A stretch of DNA of 27,849 bases, from contig CAYWTS010000029.1 of assembly GCA_964461265.1 (NCBI GenBank), positions 1-27,849 on the forward strand, given 5' to 3'. The DNA is from CAYWTS01 sp964461265. Its GTDB lineage: Bacteria > Bacteroidota > Ignavibacteria > Tepidaquicellales > OLB5. The stretch's first letter is position 1, and every line of letters begins with the position of its first letter. Below are positions 1 through 8,398 of the stretch, in pieces. Under the pieces are notes generated by a model, which saw only the letters and a program-made list of their open reading frames with translations, made no database searches and was not told the DNA's origin. Made by a program: the position numbers and the translations under genes.

Positions 1-1835
1 GGATTAATCACTACACCATAGGCTTTTTCGGCATTATGAGCGTGGGCACAGATACGATAGCCAATAGCTGTCTCATTTTTTCTCGCTGCTGATTCAGAAA
101 CCGTATAAAAATCAAGTTTAGCACCCGGTTTTACATAATACTTAATCGGCTTAAGGTAAATTTCCGAGCCTTCCGGGTCAAAAAGGTCATCAAATACAGC
201 TTTAAGCTGGCGGTTTTCGGAAAGCTGTGTAAGCATCAGGCTTACAAGCTTATTGCTTATAATAAAATCATCGGCTTTTGTTACCTCAGCAAGCTCCTTG
301 TTACGTATATCAAGCATCTCGCTAACTATACTGAAATGTTTTCCAAGTTTTTCGGAAATATCACGTAAATGCAGTAGAGTTATTAAAGTTCTTGAGTCGG
401 CTTCCTGTGCGTCACCTGTTTGGGAATAACAAAGTATAATAATATGGTTAATCGATATGAAATCTAATTTCTCAAGTGTTTGGCGGTGAGTGGTATTACC
501 TTTTATGAAACTAAGATTCTGGTTTTTTATTTCTTTTTGAATTTCATCAAGCTGTGACTTGATTTCGTCGGTTTCCGCAAGAACGGTAAGGGTGGATCCC
601 GCTGCCAGGTAGCTGTCAAGCTCACATATTATTTTGGGAGCACGCTCATTCCACCCGATTAATAAGGTATGCTCAACAGGAATTAAACTGTCAGTTTCAT
701 TTACAATTGCACTTTCCGCAATGTCTGGTAGAAATAAGCCCGATAGTTTTACAGTATCATCATCTTCCGATATAGCTATTACTTTATCTCCCGTTTCGAA
801 TACTGTGTCCATAGGCGGATTAATTTTAATAGAACCATCCTGCTTTGAAATGCCTATCACGGCAGAATTGTTATACATCAAAACCGATTCCTTAAATGTT
901 TTACCTGTTAAGGCAGGCTCTGAGTGGAAATAGATTTCATCACCGCCAAAGTCTAACAATTCAGTATAAACAACGCTAAGTCCCGATTGTCTGCAGGTTT
1001 GTGCAATTACCCGTGAAATCAGCTCATCGGTATGTATTACTGTCAATTCATTGTTTCCAATCATTTCCGCAACATATTTATTCTTGGCATCGCTAAGCTC
1101 GGCTACAATGTGATAGTTTTCTTTTTTGCGGTTATGATTATTTGTAATAGCCAGAATGGTTTTAATTACATGAACATCGGGGTCACTTTCACTCTCAGAA
1201 AGTATTATAATTGAACGGGCTTCGTTCAGGTTTACAATGCCAAGATCACCCTGGTCAATCGGATTACCGTTACGGCAAATTACTTTAGTATTTTTTGTAT
1301 CGGGTATCCTTGTCTGTATTTCGTCTTCCATCTCGACCTTATCTTTTTTCGCAAGAACCACGATACAGGGTTTTTTCAGGTTCTCGTTGGCTATAACAAG
1401 TTCCGAGATAATCGGAAATATTTTTTCAGACCAGCCGAGTATTAATGTATGATTCTTTTCAACAACAAATGAGTGTCCCTTGCGGAGTTCATCAAGCTTA
1501 TTGGAAATACCGTTTGCTATAATACCTATAAAAGTACTGACAATGAATATTCCGCCAAGGGTAACCATCAACATTATAATCCGGTAACCCCAGCCTGTAT
1601 CCTGTCCCATCGTTCCGGGGTCAAGTGTCCGCATTAAACTTTCCCAGACAGCCTCAATAAAGCCAACCGGCTCACTGCCTTCCTGTGCAAATTCAGTTAT
1701 TGCCAGAATAAGCCCGGCTGCTAATATTAATACCAGAGAGATTAAGCCCAGAGCGCCAATCAGTGCAATGGGTCCCGCTGACATCAGGTTATCAAATTTA
1801 TATTTTAGTCTGGTAATTAAAGTTGGTTTGTTCAT
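1..1835 (-). CDS. CASTOR/POLLUX-type ion channel with tandem TrkA-N/RCK domains (3' end off the window)
   Basis: A minus-strand frame stays open from the ATG at 1835 to the left edge, so at least 611 residues are visible and the C-terminus is missing. The N-terminus carries two hydrophobic segments (about residues 19-50 and 80-110) around a pore-like stretch with DPGTMGQDTGWGYR, followed by LGGIFIVSTFIG. Two Rossmann-like regulatory regions follow, each opening with a HTLLIGW/HTLILGW glycine-poor nucleotide-fold strand (about residues 133 and 400). These features match the bacterial relatives of the plant CASTOR/POLLUX/SYM8 cation channels, which have a two-helix pore and cytoplasmic RCK-type domains. 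The ion and ligand cannot be read from sequence. It is transcribed divergently from the secreted protein gene at 2000. Family assignment is confident; physiological role is not. Confidence 0.85.
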   Translation of the reverse strand, partial: MNKPTLITRLKYKFDNLMSAGPIALIGALGLISLVLILAAGLILAITEFAQEGSEPVGFIEAVWESLMRTLDPGTMGQDTGWGYRIIMLMVTLGGIFIVSTFIGIIANGISNKLDELRKGHSFVVEKNHTLILGWSEKIFPIISELVIANENLKKPCIVVLAKKDKVEMEDEIQTRIPDTKNTKVICRNGNPIDQGDLGIVNLNEARSIIILSESESDPDVHVIKTILAITNNHNRKKENYHIVAELSDAKNKYVAEMIGNNELTVIHTDELISRVIAQTCRQSGLSVVYTELLDFGGDEIYFHSEPALTGKTFKESVLMYNNSAVIGISKQDGSIKINPPMDTVFETGDKVIAISEDDDTVKLSGLFLPDIAESAIVNETDSLIPVEHTLLIGWNERAPKIICELDSYLAAGSTLTVLAETDEIKSQLDEIQKEIKNQNLSFIKGNTTHRQTLEKLDFISINHIIILCYSQTGDAQEADSRTLITLLHLRDISEKLGKHFSIVSEMLDIRNKELAEVTKADDFIISNKLVSLMLTQLSENRQLKAVFDDLFDPEGSEIYLKPIKYYVKPGAKLDFYTVSESAARKNETAIGYRICAHAHNAEKAYGVVIN

Positions 1836-1852
1836 AGCGGTTAAATTTAATA

Positions 1853-1884
1853 CAATTATAATCTTACACTCATAAACATTCAAT
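1853..1884 (-). promoter_or_regulatory. Possible Bacteroidota-type promoter for the ion channel gene
   Basis: Read on the minus strand, ATTG (1884-1881) is followed after 20 bases by TATAATTG (1860-1853), one mismatch from TAnnTTTG. It lies 17 bases upstream of the ATG at 1835, which would give a very short leader. Motif match only. Confidence 0.3.
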
Positions 1885-1999
1885 CTATAACTGAAAAACC
1901 GGAAGCGGGGAAATTAAAAAACAGTGTTATTGTTTATTGAATTATTTAATTAGTATGTTTATTTTAAATAACTTTTTGTAAAATTTATATTCAAAATCA

Positions 2000-3886
2000 A
2001 TGAGGAAATTTTATACACTTTTAATTATATTTTTAATAATATTTATATTCAACAGCACATATGCTGGAGACAGGATGGTACTTGTAGAACGTTTTACCAG
2101 CTGGACTTGCCCTCCATGTGGATCGAACAATCCTATTATGGATGCCTTTATTTCTTCACAGGATCCGGACAGGATTGTAGGAATCAGTTATCATATGAGC
2201 TGGCCATCACCCGGCAACGACTCAATGTATTGGTATAATCCTGTTGATAATGATGCAAGAAGAACATACTATGGAGTTAATTCAATTCCGCAGGCATTCA
2301 TGGATGGCATAATAAACATACAGCCTACATACAATCCGGTTACACTGCAATCTTATTTTGACTCACGTAAAGTTATCTTAAGCCCCGTTACAATAATTGT
2401 TACCGATACAACCTATGGAGATACAATTTATATCAAAGCAAGGATTTATTGTGAAACTATATTAACCAATCCAACCGTTAAAGCTCATTTTGCTGTAATC
2501 GAAAAACACATACATTACCAATATGCACCCGGTACTAACGGCGAAACAGATTTCTATGATGTGATGAGGAAGATGCTGCCATCGGGTACAGGTTCTGACC
2601 TTACATTACTGCCCGGGCAGGTTTATACAATTGAAAGAAAAGTGTACAAAGACCCAAAGTGGCAAACAAACGAAATCCGCACAATGGTTTTTTTACAGGA
2701 TGCAAGCAAAGAGATACTTGGTGCCGGCATAAAAACCCTTAATTTTACTCTTCTGCCGCAACCGGGCTATCAAGTTGTTCTTGCAGGCCAAAGCCAGAGT
2801 GCAACGTTTAAAGTACGAACACCTGTTATAGCAGCAGGATACAATTCACCTATTACTTTTACTTCACAGGTTATTCCGGCAAACGCAGGAATTACGGTTA
2901 CATTTCCTAACGGTAACATACTCTCCAATTTTAATGATTCGTTAACGGTTCAGGTGGCTTCAACTTCCGGCGTTACAGCAGGCGCTTACAGAATTGTATT
3001 AACTGGCACCAATGCCGGCAATAAGTCGCATTCCACATCGGTTATGTACCTTGTTGGGCAGAATTACGTTATTGTTGGAGCTAACAAATTTAACCTGCAA
3101 TATAAGGTCGACGGAGCAACACACGTTACTACCAAGCTTTTTGTTTGGGATATTAATTCGCAGCATACTCTTGCAGCAGTTACCCCGCAGTATTCGGGTT
3201 CAAGCGTAAGATATATTTTCAGCAGCTGGAGCAATAACGGCGATACAACACAGACAATTACGGTTAATACGCAGAATTCAACATACACAGTTAATTACAA
3301 AACACAATATAAGCTGATTACACTTTTAAATCCTGCCGGGATACCGGCAACAATCACGGGCGGAAATACGTTTTATGATTCGTCTTCAGTGGCAAGCTTC
3401 AGCATTTCCCCCTTACAGGTACAATATAATAACCTGACATATTACTTCCAGCGTTGGCAGGGAACAGGAAACGGTTCATATACAGGAACTAACTCAAGTG
3501 CCCAGGTGACTATGAACAATATCATTTCGGAGACTGCCATCTGGGATACGATTCCTATCGGCATACAAAAGCAAGGAAGCGGAGTACCAAAAGTGTTTGC
3601 TTTGTACCAAAATTATCCAAATCCGTTTAATCCTGTAACAAAGATTAGATTTGATGTTCCGGCGGTCGGTGAGGCAAATACACATTACGTAAAAATGGTT
3701 ATCTTCGACCTGCTTGGACGTGAAGTTGCAACTCTCGTAAACGAACCGTTATCAGCCGGTTATTATGAAACAAACTGGAATGCATCCGAATTCCCTAGCG
3801 GGATATATTTCTATCAGTTATCAGTCTCTAACGATGGATATTCAGTTGTTTACCAGAATACCCATCGTATGATTTTATTAAAGTAG
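2000..3886 (+). CDS. Secreted Omp28-like thioredoxin-fold protein with T9SS type A sorting domain
   Basis: The 628-residue product starts with a signal peptide (residues 1-22, ending TYA). A thioredoxin-fold region resembling the Omp28-related outer-membrane family follows at about 25-245, with the redox-type motif CPPC (C37, C40) and a SIPQAF loop (P97) at the cis-proline position. Residues 250-350 are beta-rich and Ig-like. Two segments at about 355-435 and 435-517 (FSSWSNNGD, FQRWQGTGNG) look like divergent InlB-type B repeats. Residues 530-628 are a T9SS type A sorting domain with QNYPNPFNPVTKI and the ending GIYFYQLSV...RMILLK. The protein should be exported by Sec and then displayed or released by T9SS. 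It is the first of three tandem genes of similar design. Partner and substrate are unknown. Confidence 0.85.
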   Translation: MRKFYTLLIIFLIIFIFNSTYAGDRMVLVERFTSWTCPPCGSNNPIMDAFISSQDPDRIVGISYHMSWPSPGNDSMYWYNPVDNDARRTYYGVNSIPQAFMDGIINIQPTYNPVTLQSYFDSRKVILSPVTIIVTDTTYGDTIYIKARIYCETILTNPTVKAHFAVIEKHIHYQYAPGTNGETDFYDVMRKMLPSGTGSDLTLLPGQVYTIERKVYKDPKWQTNEIRTMVFLQDASKEILGAGIKTLNFTLLPQPGYQVVLAGQSQSATFKVRTPVIAAGYNSPITFTSQVIPANAGITVTFPNGNILSNFNDSLTVQVASTSGVTAGAYRIVLTGTNAGNKSHSTSVMYLVGQNYVIVGANKFNLQYKVDGATHVTTKLFVWDINSQHTLAAVTPQYSGSSVRYIFSSWSNNGDTTQTITVNTQNSTYTVNYKTQYKLITLLNPAGIPATITGGNTFYDSSSVASFSISPLQVQYNNLTYYFQRWQGTGNGSYTGTNSSAQVTMNNIISETAIWDTIPIGIQKQGSGVPKVFALYQNYPNPFNPVTKIRFDVPAVGEANTHYVKMVIFDLLGREVATLVNEPLSAGYYETNWNASEFPSGIYFYQLSVSNDGYSVVYQNTHRMILLK

Positions 3887-3950
3887 GGATTGACCGCTAG
3901 CCAATCCATGAGGATGATTGAGGGAATGACCACCCGGCAATCTTGTGGAT
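3887..3950. repeat. Two imperfect tandem units beginning GGAWTGACC
   Basis: Units start at 3887 (GGATTGACCGCTAGCCAATC) and 3923 (GGAATGACCACCCGGCAATC), 36 bases apart, and both end near GGAT. The first can fold through GGATTG/CAATCC. A third GGAATGACC lies at 5121 beside another hairpin. This looks like a degenerate intergenic repeat; no coding sense is visible. Confidence 0.4.
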
Positions 3951-3978
3951 TTTCAGTTATTAATATAAAATAATTTAG

Positions 3979-3986
3979 TAATTTTG
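3979..3986 (+). promoter_or_regulatory. Possible -7 box (TAATTTTG) of the gene at 4032
   Basis: TAATTTTG matches TAnnTTTG exactly, but no clear TTTG lies 17-23 bases upstream, so only half of the expected signal is present. A good ribosome binding site, GGAGG at 4022-4026, stands 5 bases before the ATG at 4032. Confidence 0.3.
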
Positions 3987-4031
3987 TAACAGTTAAAATA
4001 CTTTAAAAACTTAATTAACCCGGAGGTTAAA

Positions 4032-5027
4032 ATGAAAAAAATATTTTTATTATTTGCTCTTATTATTATTGGCTTGTTCATAGCTTTGCCGGTTCAGCAA
4101 AGTTATGCCGAAGACAATAATGCATTGCTTGAGTTTTGCACAGGAACCTGGTGCCAGTGGTGCCCGTGCGGTCATCAGATTGCAACTAATATTCAAAATC
4201 AAAGACCGAATACATTAATTTTAGCTTACCATGGAGGTTATTCGGATCCCTGGCAATATTTTAACGGATATGAAATAAGAGGTATTCTCGGTCTTAGCAG
4301 CTATCCAACCGGTATCGTCAGCAGAATGTCAGGTGTAATAAGCCGCAGTGCATGGTCAGGATGGGTAAATGTTGTATCAGGCAACTATGCTCCCGGAATA
4401 AGCTACAATGTTAATAAATCGTATAATTCAGGGACNNNNNNNNNNNNNNNNNNNNNNNNNNNNNNNNNNNNNNNNNNNNNNNNNNNNNNNNNNNNNNNNN
4501 NNNNNNNNNNNNNNNNNNNNNNNNNNNNNNNNNNNAATGGTGCTTTGGGCGAATTGCTGAAAGCATCTCCGTGGACACAAAATACGACCGCAACGAAAAA
4601 CTGGACAATCACTCTTGATGCCTCCTGGGTTCCGGCAAATTGTGAGGTCGCATTGTTCGCATGGCTGCAGGGCTCGGAGTATACTTATTCAAGCCCGGTT
4701 ATGCAGACTTGGAAACAAGGGGTAACAACTACCGGCATAGGGCAGCCGACAGGTGAAGTACCGCAGACTTACAGCTTGTCACAGAATTATCCCAATCCGT
4801 TTAACCCTGTTACTAATATCCAATTCTCAATTCCTAAAAACGGTAATGTAACACTGAAAATTTATGATATGGTCGGAAATCTTGTTGCAACATATCTTGA
4901 CGAAAACTTAAAAGCCGGGATATACAATGCCCAGATTGACGGCTCGAACTGGTCGAGCGGAGTGTATTTCTATACATTAAGTACGAGTGATTTTACACAG
5001 ACGAAGAAGATGACCCTGGTGAAATAA
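4032..5027 (+). CDS. Secreted thioredoxin-fold protein with T9SS sorting domain, interrupted by an assembly gap
   Basis: The start ATG is supported by GGAGG five bases upstream. Signal peptide residues 1-26 (ending SYA) lead into a thioredoxin-like region with CTGTWCQWCPCG (C36, C41, C44, C46) and SSYPTGI with P92 at the cis-proline position. The 100 N remove the middle of the domain. Residues 241-331 (counted through the N run) form a T9SS type A sorting domain (QNYPNPFNPVTNI to KKMTLVK). The downstream paralogue at 5329 has about 59 extra residues across the equivalent stretch, so the true missing sequence is probably near 178 bases. Both sides are in the same frame if the gap length is 1 modulo 3, as 100 and 178 are. 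Function beyond a secreted thiol-type fold is unknown. Confidence 0.85.
   Translation: MKKIFLLFALIIIGLFIALPVQQSYAEDNNALLEFCTGTWCQWCPCGHQIATNIQNQRPNTLILAYHGGYSDPWQYFNGYEIRGILGLSSYPTGIVSRMSGVISRSAWSGWVNVVSGNYAPGISYNVNKSYNSGXXXXXXXXXXXXXXXXXXXXXXXXXXXXXXXXXXNGALGELLKASPWTQNTTATKNWTITLDASWVPANCEVALFAWLQGSEYTYSSPVMQTWKQGVTTTGIGQPTGEVPQTYSLSQNYPNPFNPVTNIQFSIPKNGNVTLKIYDMVGNLVATYLDENLKAGIYNAQIDGSNWSSGVYFYTLSTSDFTQTKKMTLVK
4436..4535. other. Assembly gap of 100 N
   Basis: Exactly 100 N interrupt the second thioredoxin-fold gene. The round number suggests a default scaffold gap rather than a measured length. Comparison with the neighbouring paralogue predicts about 178 missing bases. Confidence 0.99.
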
Positions 5028-5055
5028 AAGCCGGATAGTTCGTTTGTTATTTGTA

Positions 5056-5086
5056 GGGGCGAAGCTGAGTCTTCGCCCCTTTTTTA
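5056..5086 (+). terminator. Rho-independent terminator after the second thioredoxin-fold gene
   Basis: A 9 bp GC-rich stem, GGGGCGAAG (5056-5064) with CTTCGCCCC (5071-5079), has a 6-base loop and is followed directly by a T run. It lies 29 bases past the stop at 5027, so this gene and the one at 5329 are likely separate transcripts. Confidence 0.85.
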
Positions 5087-5131
5087 TTTAATTTTTTTGC
5101 GTTGTAATTTTTTTATGTATGGAATGACCAT

Positions 5132-5155
5132 AGTTTAAGGAAGGCTCCTTAAACT
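5132..5155. repeat. Perfect 10 bp hairpin with tetraloop
   Basis: AGTTTAAGGA (5132-5141) pairs with TCCTTAAACT (5146-5155) around AGGC. There is no T run after it, so it is not a typical terminator. It directly follows a GGAATGACCA word like the ones at 3887-3950 and may belong to the same intergenic repeat family. The rest of 5087-5328 is AT-rich spacer. Confidence 0.45.
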
Positions 5156-5328
5156 TAGTATGAATTACAAGTAATTGATTAATAATTACTAATTTTCAAA
5201 TTAAATACCTGTGTTTAATAAAGTAAGAAATGATTACCGGATTTTTTTTTGGTAATTAAAATACTTTGGAATTGTTAAAAGAATAAAATTACAGTAATTT
5301 TACAATAACAATTAAACAGGAATTCGTG

Positions 5329-6414
5329 ATGAAAAAAACATTATTTACTATTACAGTTTTATTGCTTGCCTTATGGGTTAGTTTTACCCAGGCAGAACCA
5401 AGAAGGTTAGTTCTTGAGTATTGCACAGGCACGTGGTGTCCGTGGTGTCCGTGCGGTAAAACAGCAGCCCTTGAAATTCTCGCTGCATATCCCAATTCAA
5501 TGGTGATTGCCTACCATGGAGGCAGCTCCGATCCATGGTCTTATTTTAACGGCTATGCAATAAGGAGTATGCTTGGTTTTGCTGCTTACCCAACCGGGAT
5601 AGTTGACAGAATGAACCATCCGGGTAACGGTTCCTCTTACCCTTATATAACTTATGATATGTGGATGGGTCTTGCTCAAACACGTTACAATACATCGGGT
5701 ACAACACAGATAAATGTTGCTGTAACTGGTAATACATATAATTCCGGAACCAGACAGTTAACTACAAACGTAAGTGCTACAGCACTGCAAACACTTACAG
5801 GGCAATATAAAATAGTTTATGTACTGACCGAAGATAACGTCATATATCCGCAATCAGGTAATGGCACATGTCCGGGCGGTTCAGATTATGTTCATAAATG
5901 GATTGCACGCAGTGTGTTAAATGACCCGAACGGTGAGAATCTTAATACAGGAACGTGGAACCAAAACCAGACTATTACAAAGACTATAACAACCACACTC
6001 GACGCAAGCTGGGTAGCAACAAACTGCAATGTGCAGATTATTGTATATAAGGATTCATCTGCAGGGTTAATGTTCAGCACGGTTGAACAGGGAACAAAGC
6101 AGGGTGTTACTGTGCCTGTTGGTGTCAGTTCAAATACCGGCGAAGTGCCTGAGGAATATTCGCTAAGCCAAAACTATCCGAATCCGTTCAATCCTGTTAC
6201 ACACGTTCAGTTTTCCATTCCTAAGAGCGGCAATGTTACACTTAAGATTTATGACATGGTTGGCAATCTTGTTGCAGTATATCTCGATCAGTATATTACC
6301 GCTGGAATATATAATGCCGAAATAGACGGTTCAAGCTGGGCAAGCGGAGTTTATTTCTATACATTAAGTACGAGTGATTTTACACAGACGAAAAAGATGA
6401 CCCTGGTGAAGTAG
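5329..6414 (+). CDS. Secreted thioredoxin-fold protein with T9SS sorting domain
   Basis: The ATG at 5329 is preferred over the in-frame GTG three bases earlier, because AGGA at 5318-5321 sits 7 bases before it and the signal peptide then starts MKKTLF. The 361-residue product has a signal peptide (about 1-22) and a thioredoxin-like domain with CTGTWCPWCPCG (C32, C37, C40, C42) and AAYPTGI (P88). A beta-rich region follows (about 115-250), then a T9SS type A sorting domain at 271-361 with QNYPNPFNPVTHV. It is a close paralogue of the gene at 4032; the last 59 coding bases differ at one position. The WCxWCPCG motif is not a plain CxxC, so oxidoreductase activity is unproven. Likely exported to the cell surface. 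Confidence 0.87.
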   Translation: MKKTLFTITVLLLALWVSFTQAEPRRLVLEYCTGTWCPWCPCGKTAALEILAAYPNSMVIAYHGGSSDPWSYFNGYAIRSMLGFAAYPTGIVDRMNHPGNGSSYPYITYDMWMGLAQTRYNTSGTTQINVAVTGNTYNSGTRQLTTNVSATALQTLTGQYKIVYVLTEDNVIYPQSGNGTCPGGSDYVHKWIARSVLNDPNGENLNTGTWNQNQTITKTITTTLDASWVATNCNVQIIVYKDSSAGLMFSTVEQGTKQGVTVPVGVSSNTGEVPEEYSLSQNYPNPFNPVTHVQFSIPKSGNVTLKIYDMVGNLVAVYLDQYITAGIYNAEIDGSSWASGVYFYTLSTSDFTQTKKMTLVK

Positions 6415-6450
6415 GTTTCAGAAACCAGAAATCAGAAATATAACAATTTG

Positions 6451-6478
6451 AACAAGGGGGGCTTACCCCCTTGTTTGT
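6451..6478 (+). terminator. Rho-independent terminator after the third thioredoxin-fold gene
   Basis: AACAAGGGGG (6451-6460) pairs with CCCCCTTGTT (6466-6475) around a 5-base loop GCTTA, followed by a T-rich tail (TGTTTTGTTG). It begins 37 bases after the stop codon. Confidence 0.75.
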
Positions 6479-6534
6479 TTTGTTGCTATTTTTAACCCAT
6501 TCTTTTATTTTTACTAATCTTAGTTTATTTCTCT

Positions 6535-6555
6535 TTCCCAAACTCTGTTTGGGAA
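6535..6555. repeat. Short perfect hairpin in intergenic spacer
   Basis: TTCCCAAAC (6535-6543) pairs with GTTTGGGAA (6547-6555) around TCT. No T run follows. It may be a remnant of a dispersed intergenic repeat; only one copy is seen here. Confidence 0.35.
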
Positions 6556-6623
6556 TGTTTATATATTGAAATATGCACCAATACAGTGTAACATAGAATT
6601 AATTTATTTATTTTTACTTTCAA

Positions 6624-7361
6624 TTGAGTATTAAAGCTTTGATTCTAAAACAGAAGATAAATGAAATAATAAAACTTTTACTGGGTGAATTCCGGGATTC
6701 TGAACCTGAACCAAGCAAATCGGACCCGCTGGATGTATTGATTGCAACAATGCTCTCACAAAATACTACCGATAAAGCAAGCTACGTTGCCTTTAAAAAT
6801 CTGAAGCATGATTTCGGAAGCTGGGAAAATGTTATGAAAGCTCCTTTAAAAAAGATACAGAACTCTATCCGCATCTGCGGGCTTGCAAATCAGAAAGCCA
6901 GAAGCATTAAAAAGTTGTTCAAATCACTTTATAAACAAAATGGCAGGTTAAGTCTCGATTACATCAGGAATTTGTCTGATGAGCAGATTTACAGGGAACT
7001 GCTTCAATACAACGGCATTGGAGTAAAAACTGTTTCGTGCGTTCTTGCATTCGGGCTGGGAAGAGATGTTTTCCCTGTCGATACACACGTGCACAGGCTT
7101 GCCAACAGGCTGGGTATTGCAAAAACTAAAAATCCCGATAAAACATTTGAACAGATGAATGATATTCTGCCTGCAGGGAAAAAATTCCTTTTTCACACTC
7201 TTTTGATACGTTATGGCAGAAAAGTATGCCGCTCACAAAATCCACTTTGCGGGAACTGCATTCTTTACGAGCTTTGTGAATTCAAAGAAAAGGAAGATTT
7301 TGCATTAAAATCTTTAACAGAGCCCAAAGAAAATAATTTCATAATACTTGAACACGTATGA
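6624..7361 (+). CDS. nth: Endonuclease III (DNA glycosylase/AP lyase)
   Basis: This base-excision repair enzyme removes oxidised pyrimidines and nicks AP sites. The 245-residue product has the HhH-GPD core: LIATMLSQNTTDK near residue 39, helix-hairpin-helix YNGIGVKT (129-136) with the catalytic lysine K135, and VDTHVHR with the catalytic aspartate D153. The C-terminus carries the C-x6-C-x2-C-x5-C iron-sulfur ligand set (C202, C209, C212, C218), so both lyase chemistry and the 4Fe-4S cluster should be intact. The start is a TTG: a stop lies in frame at 6600-6602 and the first internal ATG (residue 43) is inside the conserved core. The last four bases overlap the start of the glycosyltransferase gene (ATGA), suggesting translational coupling. 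Confidence 0.93.
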   Translation: MSIKALILKQKINEIIKLLLGEFRDSEPEPSKSDPLDVLIATMLSQNTTDKASYVAFKNLKHDFGSWENVMKAPLKKIQNSIRICGLANQKARSIKKLFKSLYKQNGRLSLDYIRNLSDEQIYRELLQYNGIGVKTVSCVLAFGLGRDVFPVDTHVHRLANRLGIAKTKNPDKTFEQMNDILPAGKKFLFHTLLIRYGRKVCRSQNPLCGNCILYELCEFKEKEDFALKSLTEPKENNFIILEHV

Positions 7362-8392
7362 AATTCGATAAAACGAGGGTAAAGAAAATTCTTATAATTA
7401 AGATTGCAGCCATAGGAGATGTTTTGCTTTCTACACCGGTTATCGAAAATCTCCGTAAAAACTTCCCTGATGCGCAGATTAATTTTCTTACGCAAAGATA
7501 CTGCCGTGACGTACTTACTGATAATCCGTTTTTGCTGGCTCAGGGAGGAAGAGTTCTTACTTATGATCTGTCACTTGGTGACAGCAGCCGGTGCATAATA
7601 AAAAATATACGTAAACAGAAATATGACCTCGTAATCGACCTTTTCGGTAATCCAAGAACGGCTTTGATAACATATCTAAGCGGTGCCAAATACAGGACGG
7701 GTTATAAATTTAAAGGCAGAAGCTATGCATATAATATAAAAGTTAAACCAAGAAGCGGACAGGTTCATAATATCGAGTTTAACCTCGATTGCCTCAGGAA
7801 ACTTGACCTTGAAGTAAAAACCAACGAACCTAAATTATTCTTAAACGGTATGCATAGCAGATTTGCAGAAAATTTTTTTGCGGAAAACAAGCTTGAAGGC
7901 AAGAAAATTATAGGTATAAATCCCTGCGGTTCGTGGAATACAAAAATCTGGTACGCAGACTATTTTGCAGAGTTAATGAGTAAGTTCAGTAATGGTTTCG
8001 GTTTTATTTTATTCTGGGGAGGTGAAAGCGAAAAGCAGGTATGCAGTAAAATTAATGATAAAGCCGGTAACAAAGCACTGCTAATTCCCGAAGTTGATTT
8101 ACTGTATGCCGGTGCATTAATGAAAAAGTGCAAAATCTTTTTAACAAACGATACAGGCCCGATGCACATTGCCTGGACACTTGGAGTTAAAACAGCCGCT
8201 ATATTCGGACCGACAAATCCGCAGCTGCAAGGACCTTTGAACACAGATTCTGTAATTATAAGAAATGAAAAGCTTGAATGCCTTGGGTGTAATCTTACAC
8301 TAATTGAGGACTGCCGGTATTCACATAAATGCATGAAAGATTTAAGCGTTGATTTGGTTTACAAAAAGCTTATTGAAATGCTGAAAAACTAA
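7358..8392 (+). CDS. Glycosyltransferase family 9 (heptosyltransferase-like)
   Basis: The 344-residue protein resembles LPS core heptosyltransferases (WaaC/WaaF, GT9), which move a heptose from an ADP-sugar to the inner core on the cytoplasmic face of the inner membrane. Visible landmarks are the N-terminal strand ILIIKIAAIGDVLLSTP, with D21 at the position of the proposed catalytic aspartate, VIDLFGNPRTA in the first domain, GINPCGSWNTKIW near residue 186 at the start of the nucleotide-sugar domain, and TNDTGPMHIAWTLG near residue 263. There is no signal peptide. It overlaps nth by 4 bases and ends 6 bases before a palindromic repeat element. The exact sugar cannot be told from sequence. Confidence 0.87.
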   Translation: MKFDKTRVKKILIIKIAAIGDVLLSTPVIENLRKNFPDAQINFLTQRYCRDVLTDNPFLLAQGGRVLTYDLSLGDSSRCIIKNIRKQKYDLVIDLFGNPRTALITYLSGAKYRTGYKFKGRSYAYNIKVKPRSGQVHNIEFNLDCLRKLDLEVKTNEPKLFLNGMHSRFAENFFAENKLEGKKIIGINPCGSWNTKIWYADYFAELMSKFSNGFGFILFWGGESEKQVCSKINDKAGNKALLIPEVDLLYAGALMKKCKIFLTNDTGPMHIAWTLGVKTAAIFGPTNPQLQGPLNTDSVIIRNEKLECLGCNLTLIEDCRYSHKCMKDLSVDLVYKKLIEMLKN

Positions 8393-8398
8393 AAACCC

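Noticed and set aside
634..1452. Small plus-strand frames near the left edge
   Set aside because: They are antisense to the ion channel gene, which is open over the whole stretch and has clear family motifs.
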